Assembly (NCBI RefSeq): GCF_009687865.1
Contig: NZ_BLAE01000036.1
Coordinates: 1 to 64,000, forward strand
Source of the DNA: Acrocarpospora macrocephala
Lineage (GTDB): Bacteria; Actinomycetota; Actinomycetes; Streptosporangiales; Streptosporangiaceae
DNA length: 64,000 bases
Direction of reading: 5' to 3'
This document shows, piece by piece, positions 62,261 through 64,000 of this stretch. Made by a program: the position numbers and the translations under genes. Within the stretch, counting starts at the first letter, position 1, and every line of letters starts with the position of its first letter. The notes under the pieces were generated by a model that saw nothing but the letters and a program-made list of their open reading frames with translations, was not told the DNA's origin and searched no databases.

Positions 62261-63493
62261 ATGGCCTCCACCCAGCACCAAACGGCCACACCCGCAGAAC
62301 TCACCCATTCTGATATGGACTGCCGCTCGCTGCGGACAGGTGAGGCGGACGGGTTCTTTGCTGACCTGATGACCGGATTCGCCCCCAGCGATGTGGCATC
62401 AATGGTGGTCACACATGTGCTGCCGGGCCAAATGGACTTCTTGGCAGCGCTGAACCGGATCGCTGCCGTGGCCGCGGTACTGCCCAAGCCCAAGTCCGCC
62501 GACCACGCCACCCTGGAGGAAGTGGCCAGTCGTTACCAATGTGACGTCCTGTCCCGTGGCCGCTTCGCCGACCCCGGCTGGCTGGCCACCTATCTGGTCG
62601 ACCGAGCGGCCGGAAGACGGCTGGTGCTGGCCGACATCGGCGGCTACTACGCGCCTGCCCTGGCCGCAGTCTGCTCGGCCATGCCAGGGACGATCGCCGG
62701 CGTTGTAGAGGACACCGAGAACGGACTCCGCCGCTATCTCGCACTCGGCGCGCTGCCTTGCCCCGTCTACAGCGTGGCCCGAAGCCCGCTCAAAGAACCC
62801 GAGGACCGACTCGTCGGCGAGGCGATCGTGTTCTCCATCGAATCGCTGCTGCGAAAGCTCGGCCAAGTCCTGGCGGGACGACGGGCGTGCGTACTGGGGT
62901 TCGGGAAGATCGGTGCGGGTGTCGCCGCCGCACTGCACGCCCGCCACGCCCAGGTGAGCGTGGTGGAAACCGACCCAGTCCGCCACGCCCACGCCATCTC
63001 GATCGGGTACGGATCCGCGCCGTTGCCCTGCGCGCTGGCAGCCGCGGACCTGGTGGTCTCCGCCACCGGCAGCCGCGCCATCGGCGTTGAGCATCTGGGG
63101 ATGCTGCGGGAGGGCGCAGTCCTGGCCGGGGCGACCTCCGCCGATGACGAGTTCGACCTGACCGACCTGCACAGTCCCGCTACCGGATTCACCCATGAGG
63201 CACTCGTCGATGGCGCTGTCCGCTACCGCCAGGACGGCCGCTCGTTTGTCCTGCTCGGCAACGGCAACGCGGTGAACTTCCTGCACACCTCGGCGCTCGG
63301 CCCGGCGATCCACCTCATCAAGGCCGAGATCGTCGCGGCGATGGCTCGGCTGGCCGCCGAGCCGCATGAGCCGGGTCTGTACGAGGTGCCCGGCGACACC
63401 CGTACCCGCATCGCCGCCGCCTGGGTGGAAGCCTTCCGCCCGCACATCGCAAGGGCTGTTGGGGTGGCAGCGGAATGGGCGGCTCACCGGTGA
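62261..63493 (+). CDS. divergent S-adenosylhomocysteine hydrolase-like protein
   Basis: 410 residues. The Rossmann NAD domain is clear (CVLGFGKIGAGVAAALHA, near 210-226). Aligned by eye with SAHH, it keeps His52 (VTHVLPGQ), Asp125 (ADIGG), Glu150/Asp151 (VEDTENG), Lys178 and Asp182 (PLKEPED), the catalytic set of the family, but has Glu where SAHH has a conserved Cys after them and lacks the C-terminal Lys-Tyr tail. ATG at 62261 with AGGAG 7 nt upstream. Overlaps the kinase gene by 4 bp (GTGA). Substrate unknown; a modified nucleoside or thioether is a guess. Confidence 0.8.
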   Translation: MASTQHQTATPAELTHSDMDCRSLRTGEADGFFADLMTGFAPSDVASMVVTHVLPGQMDFLAALNRIAAVAAVLPKPKSADHATLEEVASRYQCDVLSRGRFADPGWLATYLVDRAAGRRLVLADIGGYYAPALAAVCSAMPGTIAGVVEDTENGLRRYLALGALPCPVYSVARSPLKEPEDRLVGEAIVFSIESLLRKLGQVLAGRRACVLGFGKIGAGVAAALHARHAQVSVVETDPVRHAHAISIGYGSAPLPCALAAADLVVSATGSRAIGVEHLGMLREGAVLAGATSADDEFDLTDLHSPATGFTHEALVDGAVRYRQDGRSFVLLGNGNAVNFLHTSALGPAIHLIKAEIVAAMARLAAEPHEPGLYEVPGDTRTRIAAAWVEAFRPHIARAVGVAAEWAAHR

Positions 63494-64000
63494 TCATCGC
63501 AATCGAGGGTGTGAGCTGCTCCGGAAAAACTACGTTGGCGACGAGGCTGGCGGACCCTTTCGGCTGGCAGGTGGTCCCGTGCTACTACCACGTTGCCGCT
63601 GACCCCGGGCTTCTGGGCGAGCCGCTTGCCACAAGCGAGGACGAACAACTCGCGGCGCTCACGGCGCATCTACTCGTCGAAGCCGAACGCCGCCACCGGG
63701 CCGACGCCGCGCTGGCCCGTGACGGCGCTGTCATCCTCGATCGCAGCATCGACACTCTGCTGGCGCACCTGACCGCCGTCGGCCAGCTCCAGGGGCTCGA
63801 TGTCCCGGCCACCGTGTCTCGCGCACGGACCTTGATCGACCAAGCCGTGTCGGCCGGAACAGCTGTGGTACCCGATCTAACTCTCCTCTTGATCGCAACG
63901 CCTACGGCCTTGGCCACGCGCGGCGTGACCCGCCCGGACGTGCCGCGCCTCTACTACGACCCGAACTTCGCCGCGCACTTCAACCAGTATTTCGCCGACC
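63490..64000 (+). CDS. thymidylate kinase-like P-loop protein (partial)
   Basis: At least 170 residues, cut by the window end. Walker A EGVSCSGKTTLATRLA near the start and the DR motif VILDRSIDTLLAHL. This is the thymidylate/nucleotide kinase fold. GTG at 63490 overlaps the SAHH-like stop; an ATG at 63475 is possible. It would phosphorylate a nucleoside or nucleotide, but specificity is unknown. Because it is incomplete no stop is seen. Confidence 0.8.
   Translation, partial: MIIAIEGVSCSGKTTLATRLADPFGWQVVPCYYHVAADPGLLGEPLATSEDEQLAALTAHLLVEAERRHRADAALARDGAVILDRSIDTLLAHLTAVGQLQGLDVPATVSRARTLIDQAVSAGTAVVPDLTLLLIATPTALATRGVTRPDVPRLYYDPNFAAHFNQYFAD

Overview
The window is high-GC DNA from a filamentous actinomycete. 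The best fit is a Streptosporangiaceae-type genome, but that is an inference from gene content. A classical menaquinone pathway (menF, menD, menC, menE) argues against Streptomyces, which uses the futalosine route. The block gcvP, Rv1830-type MerR, DUF151 nuclease, ftsR, garA is an actinobacterial signature. A DUF5999 gene and an XRE/DUF5753-DUF397 pair are also typical of actinomycetes. I saw no tRNA, rRNA or CRISPR array.

Layout. 0-5.2 kb: 103-bp tandem repeats before an alpha/beta hydrolase, an HtrA-like protease, and an ABC exporter translationally coupled to a histidine kinase and response regulator. 5.2-9.8 kb: secreted SGNH hydrolase, menF, YigZ-family protein, and a divergent SDR/TetR pair with a clear palindrome between them. 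9.8-14.1 kb: one operon for decaprenylphosphoryl-arabinose-type lipid sugar donors (UbiA prenyltransferase, DprE1, DprE2) plus a DUF2079 membrane protein. 14.4-16.9 kb: ArsR/SRPBCC pair, GntR, DedA. 16.9-20.9 kb: menC-menD facing menE. 20.9-26.7 kb: sigma-70 factor and mixed small genes. 26.8-32.4 kb: glycine cleavage P-protein behind a tandem glycine riboswitch, then the MerR/DUF151/FtsR/GarA block. 32.6-40.1 kb: nucleotidyltransferase fused to a mutase-like domain, CDP-alcohol phosphatidyltransferase, a second two-component pair with 59/60-bp repeats at its start, a methyltransferase and an acyl-CoA dehydrogenase. 40.1-43.4 kb: a decayed ricin-type lectin end and a LAL-type LuxR regulator with a frameshift in its last helix.

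43.4-52.0 kb is a catabolic island for an unidentified aromatic compound. It holds a class III extradiol dioxygenase, C-C hydrolase, hydratase, aldolase, acylating acetaldehyde dehydrogenase, SDR, two cupins, a flavin monooxygenase and an IclR regulator. Together the lower-pathway enzymes would cut a ring and deliver pyruvate and acetyl-CoA. 52.0-55.4 kb is a compact operon whose genes look less GC-rich than their neighbours: a two-helix membrane protein with a PLD-like sensor domain, a HpcH/HpaI aldolase, a 2OG-Fe(II) oxygenase and an SDR. I do not recognise it as a described pathway. 57.9-60.4 kb: an ISAs1-family element (11-bp target duplication) has split an XRE/DUF5753 regulator next to its DUF397 partner. 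60.4-64 kb: an XRE-TPR protein diverges from a distant S-adenosylhomocysteine-hydrolase homologue coupled to a thymidylate-kinase-like gene that runs off the window. These last two groups are the best candidates for undescribed systems.

Several genes (at 2002, 6168, 9157, 15489, 19769, 24027, 38880) have a -10-like TANNNT box 6-8 nt before the start codon and no clear ribosome binding site, which suggests leaderless mRNAs.
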